Source: Bacillus sp. Marseille-Q1617 (GTDB lineage: Bacteria; Bacillota; Bacilli; Bacillales; Bacillaceae_B). From it: a stretch of DNA of 64,000 bases. The position numbers and the translations under genes are program-made. The stretch's first letter is position 1; every line of letters begins with the position of its first letter. The stretch covers positions 248,001 to 312,000 of the forward strand of contig NZ_CAHJXM010000003.1 in the NCBI RefSeq assembly GCF_903645295.1, written 5' to 3'. Positions 28,734 to 38,537 of the stretch are shown here, in pieces. The notes beneath the pieces are model-generated. The model was not told the origin of the DNA. It worked only from the letters and a program-made list of their open reading frames with translations, and made no database searches.

Positions 28734-30326
28734 ATGTCGAAAACACCTATTTTATTAAAGTTTTCTTCTTTATCTTTAAAGCTCCGCTTGATTATGATTA
28801 TGCTGATTACTATCGTAGTTACGGGTTCCATAATAGGGTCTATTTCGTATGCACAATCAGAAAAAAACGCCATTCATTTGATGGAGCAGCGATTAGAACG
28901 TGAAGTTACGTCGATTAATGATATTGCCCAAAGCTTGATGCTGATATATGTTGGAAACCAGGATCAATTTGAAAAGCAGTTAAACAAAACGATAAAAAAA
29001 CAGGATTCAGCCTTGATTCAGGATGATCTTAAGGGACAATATTTTCTGGTGAAGGATCAAAAAGCGGTCCCATTTACAGTCAGCAGGAATACAAAGCTTC
29101 AATTTCCAGAAGAACTCATCGAGGAAATTGTAAAGAATGAAAAAGGTACTGCCCAAAGGACCATAAATGGGAAGAAATATACGCTGGCATATCACACCAT
29201 TCAAGAATTACAGGGGGAATATGTCATTGTCATCCCTCAGGAGAATTATATGAAGGGGTTACACTCGATAGCGCTATATACAATTTTCACGATCGTTTTA
29301 TGTGTGTTCGCCGCTTGTATCATCGTCATGATCATTGTGAATCGTTTGGTGTCCCCAATTGCTGAACTAAGGGAAGCGATGAAGAAAATACGTGATGGGG
29401 ACCTGCAGGCAACAATTTCGATCAAGACTTCAGTACCTGAAATTAAATCCCTTCAAAAAAGTCTTATTACTAACATTCATCAGACGACAGAGCATCTATA
29501 TAATACGGGAAGTAAACTTCAATTGTCTTCAGGAGAATTGCTCGAAGAAAATGTCAGGATGATGGAAGTTGTCAAGATGGTGAAAAAAGGAGTCCGGGAG
29601 ACTGCGGGTACGTCTGAAGAAAGTGTACAACATTTTTACGAAATGAAAGGTTCTGTTGAGTCAGTTTTTGTCCAAATGGACAATGTACTGGCGAAAACGA
29701 CGAACATGAACCGCTCGGCGGGTGAAGGTGAAAGACATGTTGATCAAATGGTGCACGGAATGAAGAGCTTTTCGGAAGAATTGACTTCGATGACAAAAGT
29801 CATTGAAAATGTTCATCATCATTCAAAATCCATAGTATCAGTTATTTCACTTATCCATCAGATTGCTGAACAAACGAAGCTTCTTGCACTGAACGCAACG
29901 ATTGAGGCGGCCAGGGCTGGAGAAGCAGGGAAAGGTTTTGCGGTCGTAGCCAATGAAGTGAAAAAGTTAGCGGATCAATCTGCGAATGCTACAGGAAATA
30001 TTTCTGATACCATACATAGGATGAAAGCAATAACAGAGCAGGCAGCTTCACAGTTTTCTCTCTTTTCAATAGAGTTTCATAAGCAAATATATGAAGCAAC
30101 AGGCACGAAAGAGACGTTCGATTTAGTGAAGAAGAATATTGGAGAAGTAACTAAGGTACTGGGTAGTATGAGAAGTGATTTAAGATTCTTACAACACTCC
30201 TTGCCAAAAGTAGAGAATTCCACAGATGCTTTTTCCTCTGTCGCCCAGGAGACCCTGGCTGGTACAGAAGGGATGATGATTGCTTTTGATGAGCAGTTAA
30301 GAAAATTGAATGCCACCTTCAAATAG
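28734..30326 (+). CDS. methyl-accepting chemotaxis protein
   Basis: A transmembrane chemoreceptor of 530 residues. Membrane helix 1 is at about 17-40. A small extracellular sensor domain follows (about 41-178, single-Cache-like size). Helix 2 is at about 180-203. A HAMP domain opens [15 protein letters not shown]. The helical-hairpin signalling domain has its tip at [20 protein letters not shown]. Ligand unknown. The ATG follows GGAAGG. It stands alone between the MFS gene and a terminator; no che genes are nearby. Confidence 0.92.
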   Translation: MSKTPILLKFSSLSLKLRLIMIMLITIVVTGSIIGSISYAQSEKNAIHLMEQRLEREVTSINDIAQSLMLIYVGNQDQFEKQLNKTIKKQDSALIQDDLKGQYFLVKDQKAVPFTVSRNTKLQFPEELIEEIVKNEKGTAQRTINGKKYTLAYHTIQELQGEYVIVIPQENYMKGLHSIALYTIFTIVLCVFAACIIVMIIVNRLVSPIAELREAMKKIRDGDLQATISIKTSVPEIKSLQKSLITNIHQTTEHLYNTGSKLQLSSGELLEENVRMMEVVKMVKKGVRETAGTSEESVQHFYEMKGSVESVFVQMDNVLAKTTNMNRSAGEGERHVDQMVHGMKSFSEELTSMTKVIENVHHHSKSIVSVISLIHQIAEQTKLLALNATIEAARAGEAGKGFAVVANEVKKLADQSANATGNISDTIHRMKAITEQAASQFSLFSIEFHKQIYEATGTKETFDLVKKNIGEVTKVLGSMRSDLRFLQHSLPKVENSTDAFSSVAQETLAGTEGMMIAFDEQLRKLNATFK

Positions 30327-30391
30327 GAGAGGAGCTCCTAGGGAGTTCCGATGATTTAAAGAAAATCAGTCAACAAATGAAAATTTAAAAG

Positions 30392-30427
30392 AACCCCCCT
30401 TACCAGGTAAAAGTAAGGGGGGTGTTT
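30392..30427. terminator. terminator between the chemoreceptor gene and yqgB
   Basis: ACCCCCCTTAC and GTAAGGGGGGT form an 11-bp perfect stem followed by GTTTGTT. It can serve both directions. Confidence 0.8.
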
Positions 30428-30428
30428 G

Positions 30429-31202
30429 TTATCCTCTTTTCTGTGGCTGCGGAATTTCCTTAATGGCAAGGTACATGATCACCATCACCACAAACCAGTC
30501 CAATAAAGGAGCAGCTGCTATAGAGGTTTGCAAAGATTTCATCAGGGTAAAAAACAGGGTAGAAAGTGTGACGGAATAAGCAGTAATCCTCCAGCTTTGG
30601 CGGTAATTCAATTTCCGCTTCATCATGTTTGCCATCATGACACCTAACCAACCGAAAATGGTTACTTTTAAAAACATCAAACCGGAAGTGAAAAGGTAAA
30701 GTATCAGAAGAGATACGGGAAGCAGTATCCATTTTAAAGAAAGGATCGAGTCGATCACATTGACTATTTGAGATTTCGTAATCACCAAATCACTGAAAGC
30801 AGAATAAGAATTTGTCTGCATATTACCTTCATTAATGACAACCAGTCTGTTTTTGAGGAAAGCTACAGTATCCTTATGTACCTCCAGATCTTCTCCTTTG
30901 ATTTCACCCGTACTATCAAAAATGATAAGCAAACCATCTTTTTCAAATGTCAATGGCTGACCCTCTCCTGAGGAAAGTGATCCATCTTCAATGGAGAATG
31001 AAGGAAGATCATTGACCAGGGCTTCCTTGACTGAGGATAAGGAAGTTGAGGTGAATCCAATGAATTGAACAGCAGTCGGAATGATGGAAATCAATGCTAG
31101 AAGAAAAAGATAACGTATAGTTTTACCAATCCCCTGAAATCGGAATTTTACGATATCCCTTGGGGAATAAATACTCTTATACAATTGCTGAAACACGTTC
31201 AT
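30429..31202 (-). CDS. yqgB: DUF1189 membrane protein YqgB
   Basis: A 257-residue protein with an N-terminal membrane helix (about 26-48), an extracellular domain of about 110 residues, and three or four helices in the C-terminal 95 residues. The opening MNVFQQLYKSIYSPRDIVKFRFQGIGK is typical of DUF1189. Some family members sit with maltose transport genes, but the function is unknown. In B. subtilis yqgB lies near yqgC and sodA, as here. The ATG follows AAAGGAGC. Confidence 0.85.
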   Translation of the reverse strand: MNVFQQLYKSIYSPRDIVKFRFQGIGKTIRYLFLLALISIIPTAVQFIGFTSTSLSSVKEALVNDLPSFSIEDGSLSSGEGQPLTFEKDGLLIIFDSTGEIKGEDLEVHKDTVAFLKNRLVVINEGNMQTNSYSAFSDLVITKSQIVNVIDSILSLKWILLPVSLLILYLFTSGLMFLKVTIFGWLGVMMANMMKRKLNYRQSWRITAYSVTLSTLFFTLMKSLQTSIAAAPLLDWFVVMVIMYLAIKEIPQPQKRG

Positions 31203-31272
31203 TAAGATGCTCCTTTCAATCTAACCAATATTAATACTAATCGTAAAGAAGCACCTTATCAATAATAACTAA

Positions 31273-31287
31273 CGATAATTATTATTA
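31273..31287. promoter_or_regulatory. Fur-box-like site between yqgB and the Na/Pi symporter gene
   Basis: CGATAAT-T-ATTATTA matches the 7-1-7 Fur consensus TGATAAT-N-ATTATCA at 12 of 14 defined positions. The region is very AT-rich, so chance is a real possibility. The surrounding 232-base gap is otherwise featureless. Confidence 0.3.
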
Positions 31288-31434
31288 ATTGTAATGTTTT
31301 TGTAATAAATATGCACTTTTATTAACCTATTGTAAATTTGGAGTAAAAACTATTTACGAATTCTATAAAATATATTATTAATGGTAAGGGGTTTTTGTTG
31401 TTTAATGTCGAAAATTTAAGTAGGGGTTGAAAAA

Positions 31435-33063
31435 ATGGAATTAAATTGGCAAGAGATGTTGTTTCAGTTCTTTGGTGGAATGGGGATCTTCCTCTTTGGG
31501 ATAAAGTACATGGGGGACGGTTTGCAAAAATCTGCAGGAGAACGTCTGAAGGATATTCTGGATAAGTTTACGACGAATCCTTTCATGGGTGTTCTCGCAG
31601 GTATCTTTGTAACGGTCCTGATTCAATCGAGTAGTGGTACAACCGTAATTGTAGTCGGGCTTGTAAGTGCTGGCTTCATGACGCTGAGACAGGCAATCGG
31701 AGTCATCATGGGTGCAAACATCGGTACGACAGTCACAGCTTTTATCATCGGATTTGATATCGGTGCTTACGCTTTACCGATCATTGCAGCAGGAACAATC
31801 TTACTGTTCTTCTTCAAGAATAAGAAGGTTCAAAACTACGGTCAATTGATCTTCGGTTTTGGTGCTCTATTCTACGGACTTGAATTGATGGGTGGAGGAA
31901 TGAAGCCGCTTCGTTCGTTGGAAGCATTTCATGACTTGACGGTCAGCATGAGTTCAAACCCAATCCTTGGAGTGGTAATCGGTACATTGTTTACGGTCAT
32001 TGTACAGAGTTCTTCAGCAACAATCGGTATCCTTCAAGAACTGTACAGTTCAAATCTTGTTAATATAGATGCTGCCCTTCCAGTTTTATTCGGTGATAAT
32101 ATCGGTACGACGATCACGGCAGTACTTGCGGCACTGGGCGCTTCAGTTGCAGCAAGAAGAGCGGCTGCAGTGCATGTTCTGTTTAACTTGATCGGTACAA
32201 CGATTTTCCTTATCATTTTGCCGTTCTTTGAAAAATTTGTTTTGTTCCTGCAAGCTGAGCTGAATTTAAACGAGCCAATGACGATCGCTTTTGCGCACGG
32301 AACATTCAACGTGACGAATACGATCATTCAATTCCCGTTCATTGCGATATTAGCTGTGATCGTGACGAAGTTGATTCCAGGTCAGGACACATTCGTAGAC
32401 TCAAATTCAAAACATCTGGATCCTGTTTTCATCGAGCAGTCGCCATCCATTGCGTTAGGACAGGCAAAAGAAGAAGTTCTGCGTATGGGTCAATTTGCTG
32501 TTAAAGGTTTACAGGAAACAAATGAGTTCCTTAAAACTAAATCCTCTAAAAATTCGGAGGCTGCTTATCAGATTGAAGGAGCCATCAATAATCTTGATAA
32601 GAAAATCACTAATTACCTGGTGGATCTTTCTTCATCATCCTTATCAGAGGGTGAATCAGAACGCCACTCAATCTTGATGGACACCGTCCGTGATATTGAA
32701 CGGATCGGGGATCACTTTGAAAACATTGTTGAATTAATCGAATATCAGCAATCAAATAAGGTGAAGATCACCGATGATGCGATGCAGGATCTCGAAACGA
32801 TGTTCAGTTTGACGATCGATACAGTTGAAAGATCCCTTCAATCACTCGATCTGAACGACACAGACATCGCACGGGAAGTGGCAGAAAAAGAAGATCAAAT
32901 TGATAAAATGGAAAGAAAGCTTCGCAAACAGCATATCCTCCGTCTGAATGAAGGTAAATGTTCGGGACAAGCGGGAATCGTATTTGTCGATATCATCAGT
33001 AACTTAGAACGTATTGGTGATCATGCCGTAAATATTGCAGAAGCAGTGTTAGGTGTAGAATAA
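31435..33063 (+). CDS. Na/Pi cotransporter family protein with PhoU-like C-terminus
   Basis: A sodium-phosphate symporter of the NptA/YjbB family. The membrane half (about residues 1-315) has the paired QSSS signatures VLIQSSSGTT and VIVQSSSATI and the NIGTT repeats. The C-terminal 190 residues are a helical PhoU-like domain with two DIERIGDH-type motifs (RDIERIGDHFENI and SNLERIGDHAVNI). Length 542 is typical. It gives a low-affinity phosphate route next to the high-affinity pst operon at 38.5 kb. The ATG follows GTAGGGGTTG. It has its own terminator. Confidence 0.93.
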   Translation: MELNWQEMLFQFFGGMGIFLFGIKYMGDGLQKSAGERLKDILDKFTTNPFMGVLAGIFVTVLIQSSSGTTVIVVGLVSAGFMTLRQAIGVIMGANIGTTVTAFIIGFDIGAYALPIIAAGTILLFFFKNKKVQNYGQLIFGFGALFYGLELMGGGMKPLRSLEAFHDLTVSMSSNPILGVVIGTLFTVIVQSSSATIGILQELYSSNLVNIDAALPVLFGDNIGTTITAVLAALGASVAARRAAAVHVLFNLIGTTIFLIILPFFEKFVLFLQAELNLNEPMTIAFAHGTFNVTNTIIQFPFIAILAVIVTKLIPGQDTFVDSNSKHLDPVFIEQSPSIALGQAKEEVLRMGQFAVKGLQETNEFLKTKSSKNSEAAYQIEGAINNLDKKITNYLVDLSSSSLSEGESERHSILMDTVRDIERIGDHFENIVELIEYQQSNKVKITDDAMQDLETMFSLTIDTVERSLQSLDLNDTDIAREVAEKEDQIDKMERKLRKQHILRLNEGKCSGQAGIVFVDIISNLERIGDHAVNIAEAVLGVE

Positions 33064-33080
33064 TAGAAGATAGCAGCGTC

Positions 33081-33116
33081 AAAGACTGACTCAATTGCTG
33101 AGTCAGTCTTTTTTTA
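33081..33116 (+). terminator. terminator after the Na/Pi symporter gene
   Basis: AAAGACTGACTCA and TGAGTCAGTCTTT, then a T run. Confidence 0.92.
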
Positions 33117-33134
33117 AGAAAGGAGGAAATTGGA

Positions 33135-33614
33135 ATGGACATACTTTATTGGACAATCATCATCGTTCTTATGGTTTTATCGTTTGTCGGACTGGTTTAT
33201 CCAATCATACCAAGCGTGCTGTTTTTATTGGCCAGCTTTTTGCTCTATGGGATCTTCTTTGACTTCTCACCATTCAATTGGCTGTTCTGGACGATCCAAA
33301 TTCTATTTGTCGTACTGTTATTCGGTGCAGATTACTTAGCGAATTTATTCGGTGTCAAACGTTTCGGAGGGACAAAGGCAGGGATATGGGGAAGTACAGT
33401 CGGTCTCCTAATCGGACCATTCGTCATACCCGTCTTCGGTATCATCCTTGGCCCATTTCTCGGGGCCATAATCGGAGAATGGATCGTGCACCGCTCATCA
33501 TTCAGAAAAACCATCAAAGTCGGAATCGGCTCAGTAGTGGGATTCATCTCAAGCGTATTTACTAAAGGATTAATACAATTAGTTATGGTGATTTACTTTT
33601 TTTGGATTATATAA
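33135..33614 (+). CDS. yqgC: DUF456 membrane protein YqgC
   Basis: A 159-residue membrane protein with about five hydrophobic segments and the Gly-rich repeat GGTKAGIWGSTVGLLIG...GIILGPFLGAIIGE typical of DUF456. Function unknown. It begins 12 bases after AAGGAGGAA and lies upstream of sodA, as in B. subtilis. Confidence 0.87.
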   Translation: MDILYWTIIIVLMVLSFVGLVYPIIPSVLFLLASFLLYGIFFDFSPFNWLFWTIQILFVVLLFGADYLANLFGVKRFGGTKAGIWGSTVGLLIGPFVIPVFGIILGPFLGAIIGEWIVHRSSFRKTIKVGIGSVVGFISSVFTKGLIQLVMVIYFFWII

Positions 33615-33672
33615 ATTATTTATTAGAAACACATTTTATATGGTTTTCATTCTCAAATTGAAACCTAGAGAG

Positions 33673-33843
33673 TATTGGAGCGGAAGGCACTTGACTTCGA
33701 CGGGAAATAGAGGAAAGGTCGAGACTTATGCCACCCGCCTCTGACCAAAGCCTTTCCGCTTTTCTGGCCCGCAGGAGCGAAGCGACGAGGAGGCTCGACT
33801 TCCTCCCCGGGGAATCTTGTGCCTGGAGCGAAAAGGAACGGTC
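33673..33843. repeat. dispersed intergenic repeat, copy 2, with an insert
   Basis: The outer parts match copy 1: TATTGGAGCGGAAGGCAC on the left, and CGACGAGGAGGCTCGACT plus CCCCGGGGAATCTTGTG on the right. Between GAGAC (33720-33724) and CCCGCAGG (33768) there are about 43 bases of different sequence, opening TTATGCC and ending CCGCTTTTCTGG. Those ends resemble the 3' arm of the element nested in copy 1. It lies in the 421-base gap between yqgC and sodA. Confidence 0.85.
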
Positions 33844-33949
33844 TATGCTTCCAGCTCGACTTTCTTAAGGATTTATGAAAAATGATTTGTTGGTTAATTC
33901 CCCACAAAAAAGGGCATTTTATCTTTGTAAGAATAACCAATCAAAATAT

Positions 33950-33978
33950 TTGAACAGATATAGGAGATTTGGTAATCT
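33950..33978 (+). promoter_or_regulatory. SigA-type promoter of sodA
   Basis: TTGAAC, 17 bases, TAATCT, about 57 bases before the start codon. Confidence 0.5.
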
Positions 33979-34035
33979 TATACTGAAACGACCTGAAGAA
34001 ATCTTCAGGAAACTTACATAGGGAGGAATTTTATT

Positions 34036-34644
34036 ATGGCTTACAAATTACCTGAATTACCTTATGCATATGATGCTCTGGAGCCTCATATCGACAAGGA
34101 AACAATGAATATCCACCACACAAAACACCATAACGCATATGTAACAAAAGTGAATGATGCGCTTCAAGGACATGACGACCTTCTAAGCAAATCAATCGAA
34201 GACCTTGTATCAAATTTGGATGCAGTTCCTGAAGGAGCTCGTACTGCTGTGCGCAACAATGGCGGCGGTCACGCTAACCACTCCTTATTCTGGACGGTCC
34301 TTTCTCCAAACGGCGGAGGAGCTCCAAGCGGTGAATTAGCTGACGCAATCTCTTCCAAGTTCGGCAGCTTTGACAAGTTCAAAGAAGAATTCGCCAATGC
34401 AGGTGCAACTCGCTTCGGTTCCGGCTGGGCGTGGCTTGTAGTGAACAATGGTGAATTGGAAGTAACAAGCACCCTTAACCAGGATAGCCCGTTGATGGAA
34501 GGTAAAACACCTATCCTAGGCCTTGACGTTTGGGAGCATGCTTACTACTTAAATTATCAAAACCGCCGTCCTGACTACATCAATGCATTCTGGAATGTAG
34601 TAAACTGGGATGAAGTGTCAAAACGTTATTCTGCTGCAAAATAA
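34036..34644 (+). CDS. sodA: superoxide dismutase, Mn/Fe type
   Basis: Converts superoxide to oxygen and hydrogen peroxide in the cytoplasm. The metal ligands H27, H82, D164 and H168 (in DVWEHAYY) are all present. GGGHANH and the C-terminal signature fit the manganese form. Length 202 matches B. subtilis SodA. The ATG follows AGGGAGGAA. It has its own promoter and terminator. Confidence 0.97.
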   Translation: MAYKLPELPYAYDALEPHIDKETMNIHHTKHHNAYVTKVNDALQGHDDLLSKSIEDLVSNLDAVPEGARTAVRNNGGGHANHSLFWTVLSPNGGGAPSGELADAISSKFGSFDKFKEEFANAGATRFGSGWAWLVVNNGELEVTSTLNQDSPLMEGKTPILGLDVWEHAYYLNYQNRRPDYINAFWNVVNWDEVSKRYSAAK

Positions 34645-34662
34645 ATTTCACATGATTGATCG

Positions 34663-34693
34663 AAGAGAGGTTCTTTTTAGAACCTCTCTTTTT
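34663..34693 (+). terminator. terminator after sodA
   Basis: AAGAGAGGTTCT and AGAACCTCTCTT with a TTTT loop and a T run. Confidence 0.92.
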
Positions 34694-34753
34694 TCTGCAT
34701 AACTTCCCGCCCTTTTTCAAAAGATAGGGGTACGTAAAAGGGGAGTTTTAATA

Positions 34754-35971
34754 ATGAGCAGCTTTAAAAAGATTCTAGGTGACATTGATTTAACGAGAGA
34801 CCTTTCGTTGTTATTGCTGATTGGGGGATTATATTCACTGAGTATTGCGCTATCGAATACATTTGTGAATATCTATTTATGGAAACAGTCAGGTGAATTT
34901 ATCGACCTCGGGATCTACAATTTGACCGTGGTGATTTTTCAACCCTTGACCTTTATTTTGGCCGGCAGGCTGGCAAAGAAAGTAGACCGTGTGATCGTTT
35001 TAAGATTAGGTGTCATTTTTTTGGCTGTCTTTTACATATCCGTCTTATCATTTGGTGAATCAGCCGAGAGCTTCCTGGTTGTTCTTGGTGCCCTCCTGGG
35101 AATTGGATATGGTTTTTATTGGCTGGCATTTAACGTCCTGACATTTGAAATAACCGAACCCGAGACAAGGGATTTTTTTAATGGATTTTTGGGGACATTG
35201 ACGTCGGCTGGCGGAATGCTCGGACCCATACTTGCCGGCTTCATTATTTCAAGATTTACTTCTTTTAAGGGATATACAATCGTTTTCGGCATCTCCCTTA
35301 CCTTATTCACTGTTGCTGTTCTGTTTAGCTTCTTCTTGAAGAGACGCCCTGCTTCAGGACGTTATCTGTTTATCAGGATATTCGAGGAAAGACAACATAA
35401 CAATAACTGGCGGCTCATAACCAATGCCCATTTCTTTCAGGGACTTCGTGAAGGGACCTTTGTCTTCATCATTTCCGTCTTTGTGTTTATCAGTACCGGA
35501 AGTGAATTTGCCATCGGTACCTTTGGACTGATCAATTCCGGAATTGCCTTTGTAGGCTATTACGTCGCCTCACGGGCTATTAAAAAACAATATCGCAAAC
35601 GTGCCATCCTGCTTGGAGGGCTGCTTCTCTACCTGGCAATCTTCCTTATCGTGTTTGATGTAACGTACACAAAGTTATTGCTGTATGCTGCATTGATTGC
35701 GATTGCTTATCCAATTCTTTTGGTTCCCTATATCTCCACGACCTATGATGTAATCGGAACAGGGTGGAAAGCGGCGGAAATGAGAATTGAATACATCGTG
35801 GTCCGGGAATTGTTCTTGAACCTTGGGAGGATAGTATCAGTGGCAGCATTCATTGTAGCTGTGACGTATTTTGACCAGGAGCAGAGTATCCCGATTTTAC
35901 TTTTATTTTTGGGCGCCGGACACACGCTGATTTACTTCTTTGTTAGAAAAGTGGAGCTGCCAATATCCTGA
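34754..35971 (+). CDS. yqgE: MFS transporter YqgE
   Basis: A 405-residue protein with about 12 membrane helices, opening with a short soluble N-terminus (DIDLTRDLSLLLLIGG). It corresponds to B. subtilis YqgE by position between sodA and pbpA and by general type. The motif A region (LAGRLAKKVDRV) is degenerate. Substrate unknown. The ATG follows AAAAGGGGAG. A terminator follows, so it is probably monocistronic. Confidence 0.87.
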   Translation: MSSFKKILGDIDLTRDLSLLLLIGGLYSLSIALSNTFVNIYLWKQSGEFIDLGIYNLTVVIFQPLTFILAGRLAKKVDRVIVLRLGVIFLAVFYISVLSFGESAESFLVVLGALLGIGYGFYWLAFNVLTFEITEPETRDFFNGFLGTLTSAGGMLGPILAGFIISRFTSFKGYTIVFGISLTLFTVAVLFSFFLKRRPASGRYLFIRIFEERQHNNNWRLITNAHFFQGLREGTFVFIISVFVFISTGSEFAIGTFGLINSGIAFVGYYVASRAIKKQYRKRAILLGGLLLYLAIFLIVFDVTYTKLLLYAALIAIAYPILLVPYISTTYDVIGTGWKAAEMRIEYIVVRELFLNLGRIVSVAAFIVAVTYFDQEQSIPILLLFLGAGHTLIYFFVRKVELPIS

Positions 35972-35985
35972 TTATGTAAATGCGT

Positions 35986-36016
35986 ACAAAGAGAGGAAAT
36001 CATTTCCTCTCTTTGT
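35986..36016 (+). terminator. terminator after yqgE
   Basis: ACAAAGAGAGGAAAT and ATTTCCTCTCTTTGT form a 15-bp perfect stem around one C. The T run is short. Confidence 0.7.
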
Positions 36017-36124
36017 TATGTGATTTCTGTTCCATGAGAGTAGAAAAAGCGTTTTGTTTTCTATAAAATAAGGGATGGACAGAATTTGATATGATATTTT
36101 TACATAGAGGAAGGACTGGAACGT

Positions 36125-38302
36125 TTGAATAAAAGTAAGAAAAGAAAAAAGACACATGTCCCCGTAAGGATGAATTTGTTGTTTTTTGCGGTGTTCTTGT
36201 TATTTTCTCTTTTGGTTCTGAGACTGGGCCTTGTTCAGATTGTGAATGGGGAAAGCTATAAAAAAGAAGTGGAACGAACAGAAGATGTGGTCGTGAAAAC
36301 GAGTGTCCCGCGTGGGAAAATCTTTGACCGCTATGGCAATGTGATTGTGGATAACATCCCGTTGAATGCAATTACATATACAAGAACGAATAACACTTCC
36401 ATCGAAGAGATGTTTGATGTGGCCTCCAGGCTTTCAGATTTCATCGAAAAAGATACAAAAGAAGTGACAGAACGGGATAAAAAAGATTATTGGATCATTA
36501 AAAATAAGAAAAAAGCTGAAGCAAAGGTTTCTGAGGAAGAAATAAAAAAACTTCAGAGTAATGAGGACTTATCAGAGGAAGAGGTAAATGCCAAGGTCTA
36601 TAAAATGAGACTGGATCGGATCACTGAGGAAGAGCTGTCATCACTCACTGAAAAAGATATCGAAGTGATTGCCATCTATCGGGAGTTCACGACCGGGTAT
36701 GCGCTGAATCCTCAAATCGTGAAAAATGAAGGGGTGACCCCCGAAGAGTTTGCAGTGGTCAGCGAACATCTGAGCGAGCTTCCAGGGGTGAATACCACGA
36801 CGGATTGGAAACGGTCGTATGTATTTGATGACACACTCCGGACGATACTCGGGAATGTCTCTTCTGCACGGGAAGGCCTTCCGAAGGATTTGGTAGATTC
36901 CTATTTAGCTAGGGACTACAACCGAAACGACCGGGTAGGAAAGAGCTATGTCGAATTGGAATATGAAGAGGTACTTCAAGGACAGAAAGAACAGATAAAA
37001 AATGTTACCAAAGGCGGAAGTGTACTGGAGTCACTTCTGATTCAGGAAGGACAAAGAGGAAAAGACGTTGTCTTGACAATCGACATGGAACTTCAGCGCG
37101 AAGTCGAGAAAATCATCGAAGAAGAGTTGATGAAGCAAGTGGTCAATCGCAGTGAGTCACCTGACCTCGACCGGGCCTATGTCGTCATGGTGGATCCGAA
37201 TACAGGTGAAATTCTGGCAATGGCTGGTAAGCAGTACGTGAAGAACCCGGAAACAGGAAAATACGAGATGCGTGACGCCGCACTGGGTACCTTTACATCC
37301 ACCTACGAGGTAGGTTCGGTAGTGAAGGGTGCCACGGTACTGACTGGTTATATGACTGGGAAATTGACTCCGGGCGAGGTCCTGGTGGATGAACCGATCA
37401 TCATAGGTAAACAAGGGACACCTAAGACTTCATGGTTCAACCGTTATGGCAGTATACCGATGTCGGACTTATTTGCACTGGAGAAGTCTTCGAACTCTTA
37501 TATGTTTAAAATAGCCATGAGAATAAATGGCCAGAACTATGTGCCGCGTGCCACGATGAGTTATAATCCGGACGCAATCAAAACGTTCCGCAATCACTTT
37601 TCTCAATTCGGGTTGGGTGTATCAACAGGAATCGATCTGCCTGGTGAAGCAACCGGAATCGAAGGGAACCTGACAAATCCAGGGCTGCTGCTGGATTTCG
37701 CGATCGGACAATTTGATACCTATTCAACGATGCAGCTTGCTCAATATGTATCCACCATCGCCAATGATGGATACCGTGTGCAGCCGCATATCATGAAAGA
37801 AATCAGGGAACCGACCAATGAAAAGGATAGACTCGGCCCGATTCTTTTCGAGAAAGAGACAAATGTATTGAATCGTATAGAAGCCACACAGTCCCAGATC
37901 GAGCATGTACAAAAAGGGTTTTACCGTGTATATCACTACCCGGAAGGTACGGCCTATGCACAGTTCAAGGATGCACCGTATAATGCAGCAGGTAAATCAG
38001 GAACGGCAGAAACCTATATTGACGGGAAGTTAAGCTACAATACGACGCTGATCGGCTATGCACCTTTCGATCATCCCGAAGTTGCCTATGCCACAATGGT
38101 TCCTGCATCACATGTCCAGGCAAGTGGTGTCGCGGATCCTTACGTAAATAAATATATTTCCAAACGCGTGATGGATAAGTACTTTGAGCTGAAGAAAGAG
38201 CGTGCTGAAGAAGTGGGCGACCCGACCTCTATCGACAAAAAGATCGAAAATGCTGATGAAGCAGAACAAAGACAGGAAGAAGACCGCGAAGAAAACAACT
38301 AG
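36125..38302 (+). CDS. pbpA: class B penicillin-binding protein PBP2A
   Basis: A transpeptidase for side-wall peptidoglycan synthesis in rod-shaped growth. It has a single N-terminal membrane anchor (about 17-37), a dimerisation domain, and a transpeptidase domain from about 350. The active-site motifs are SVVK (S398, K401), SSN (455-457) and KSGT (624-627). A charged tail of about 40 residues, ending EEDREENN, follows. Length 725 compares with 716 for B. subtilis PbpA. The start is TTG at 36125, about 10 bases after GGAAGGA. The PbpH paralogue is the alternative, but synteny (yqgE-pbpA-pst) supports pbpA. Confidence 0.94.
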   Translation: MNKSKKRKKTHVPVRMNLLFFAVFLLFSLLVLRLGLVQIVNGESYKKEVERTEDVVVKTSVPRGKIFDRYGNVIVDNIPLNAITYTRTNNTSIEEMFDVASRLSDFIEKDTKEVTERDKKDYWIIKNKKKAEAKVSEEEIKKLQSNEDLSEEEVNAKVYKMRLDRITEEELSSLTEKDIEVIAIYREFTTGYALNPQIVKNEGVTPEEFAVVSEHLSELPGVNTTTDWKRSYVFDDTLRTILGNVSSAREGLPKDLVDSYLARDYNRNDRVGKSYVELEYEEVLQGQKEQIKNVTKGGSVLESLLIQEGQRGKDVVLTIDMELQREVEKIIEEELMKQVVNRSESPDLDRAYVVMVDPNTGEILAMAGKQYVKNPETGKYEMRDAALGTFTSTYEVGSVVKGATVLTGYMTGKLTPGEVLVDEPIIIGKQGTPKTSWFNRYGSIPMSDLFALEKSSNSYMFKIAMRINGQNYVPRATMSYNPDAIKTFRNHFSQFGLGVSTGIDLPGEATGIEGNLTNPGLLLDFAIGQFDTYSTMQLAQYVSTIANDGYRVQPHIMKEIREPTNEKDRLGPILFEKETNVLNRIEATQSQIEHVQKGFYRVYHYPEGTAYAQFKDAPYNAAGKSGTAETYIDGKLSYNTTLIGYAPFDHPEVAYATMVPASHVQASGVADPYVNKYISKRVMDKYFELKKERAEEVGDPTSIDKKIENADEAEQRQEEDREENN

Positions 38303-38318
38303 GTAAAAAGATGCAAAG

Positions 38319-38349
38319 AGCAGATTCCAATCGGAATCTGCTTTTTTTT
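38319..38349 (+). terminator. terminator after pbpA
   Basis: AGCAGATTCC and GGAATCTGCT around AATC, followed by a T run. Confidence 0.92.
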
Positions 38350-38436
38350 ATGGTGCTTAAATTATTGGAAACAGAAAGAATGACATTAATAAAGCTTTAT
38401 GCATAGCATGTACAGGGAACGGTGAAGAATGTCGAA

Positions 38437-38475
38437 TTTACAAAACCTTTACAAACGATTAAAACCCAATTAACA
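38437..38475 (+). promoter_or_regulatory. PhoP box of the pst operon
   Basis: Four hexamers TTTACA, TTTACA, TTAAAA and TTAACA begin at 38437, 38448, 38459 and 38470, an exact 11-base period. They match the PhoP~P TT(A/C/T)ACA repeat. A TATTAA -10 candidate follows at 38482. This predicts induction by phosphate starvation through PhoPR. Confidence 0.88.
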
Positions 38476-38537
38476 CTCATCTATTAATCTAGTACTCGTA
38501 GGACAAAACAACCAAGTTTCTTAGGGGGAATTCAGGA

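Noticed and set aside
31315..31385. A PhoP box before the Na/Pi symporter gene.
   Set aside because: Segments with an 11-base period exist, but the hexamers do not match TT(A/C/T)ACA.
33665..33940. Open frames reading through the repeat copies (here and at 13830-14174 and 54948-55196).
   Set aside because: They arise because the GC-rich repeat lacks stop codons; they share no start signal, and the same repeat gives frames in different registers.
37310..37330. Val in place of the frequent Pro before the active-site Ser of PbpA (YEVGSVVK), as a possible resistance-type change.
   Set aside because: The position varies in the PbpA/PbpH group as far as I recall, and all catalytic residues are intact.
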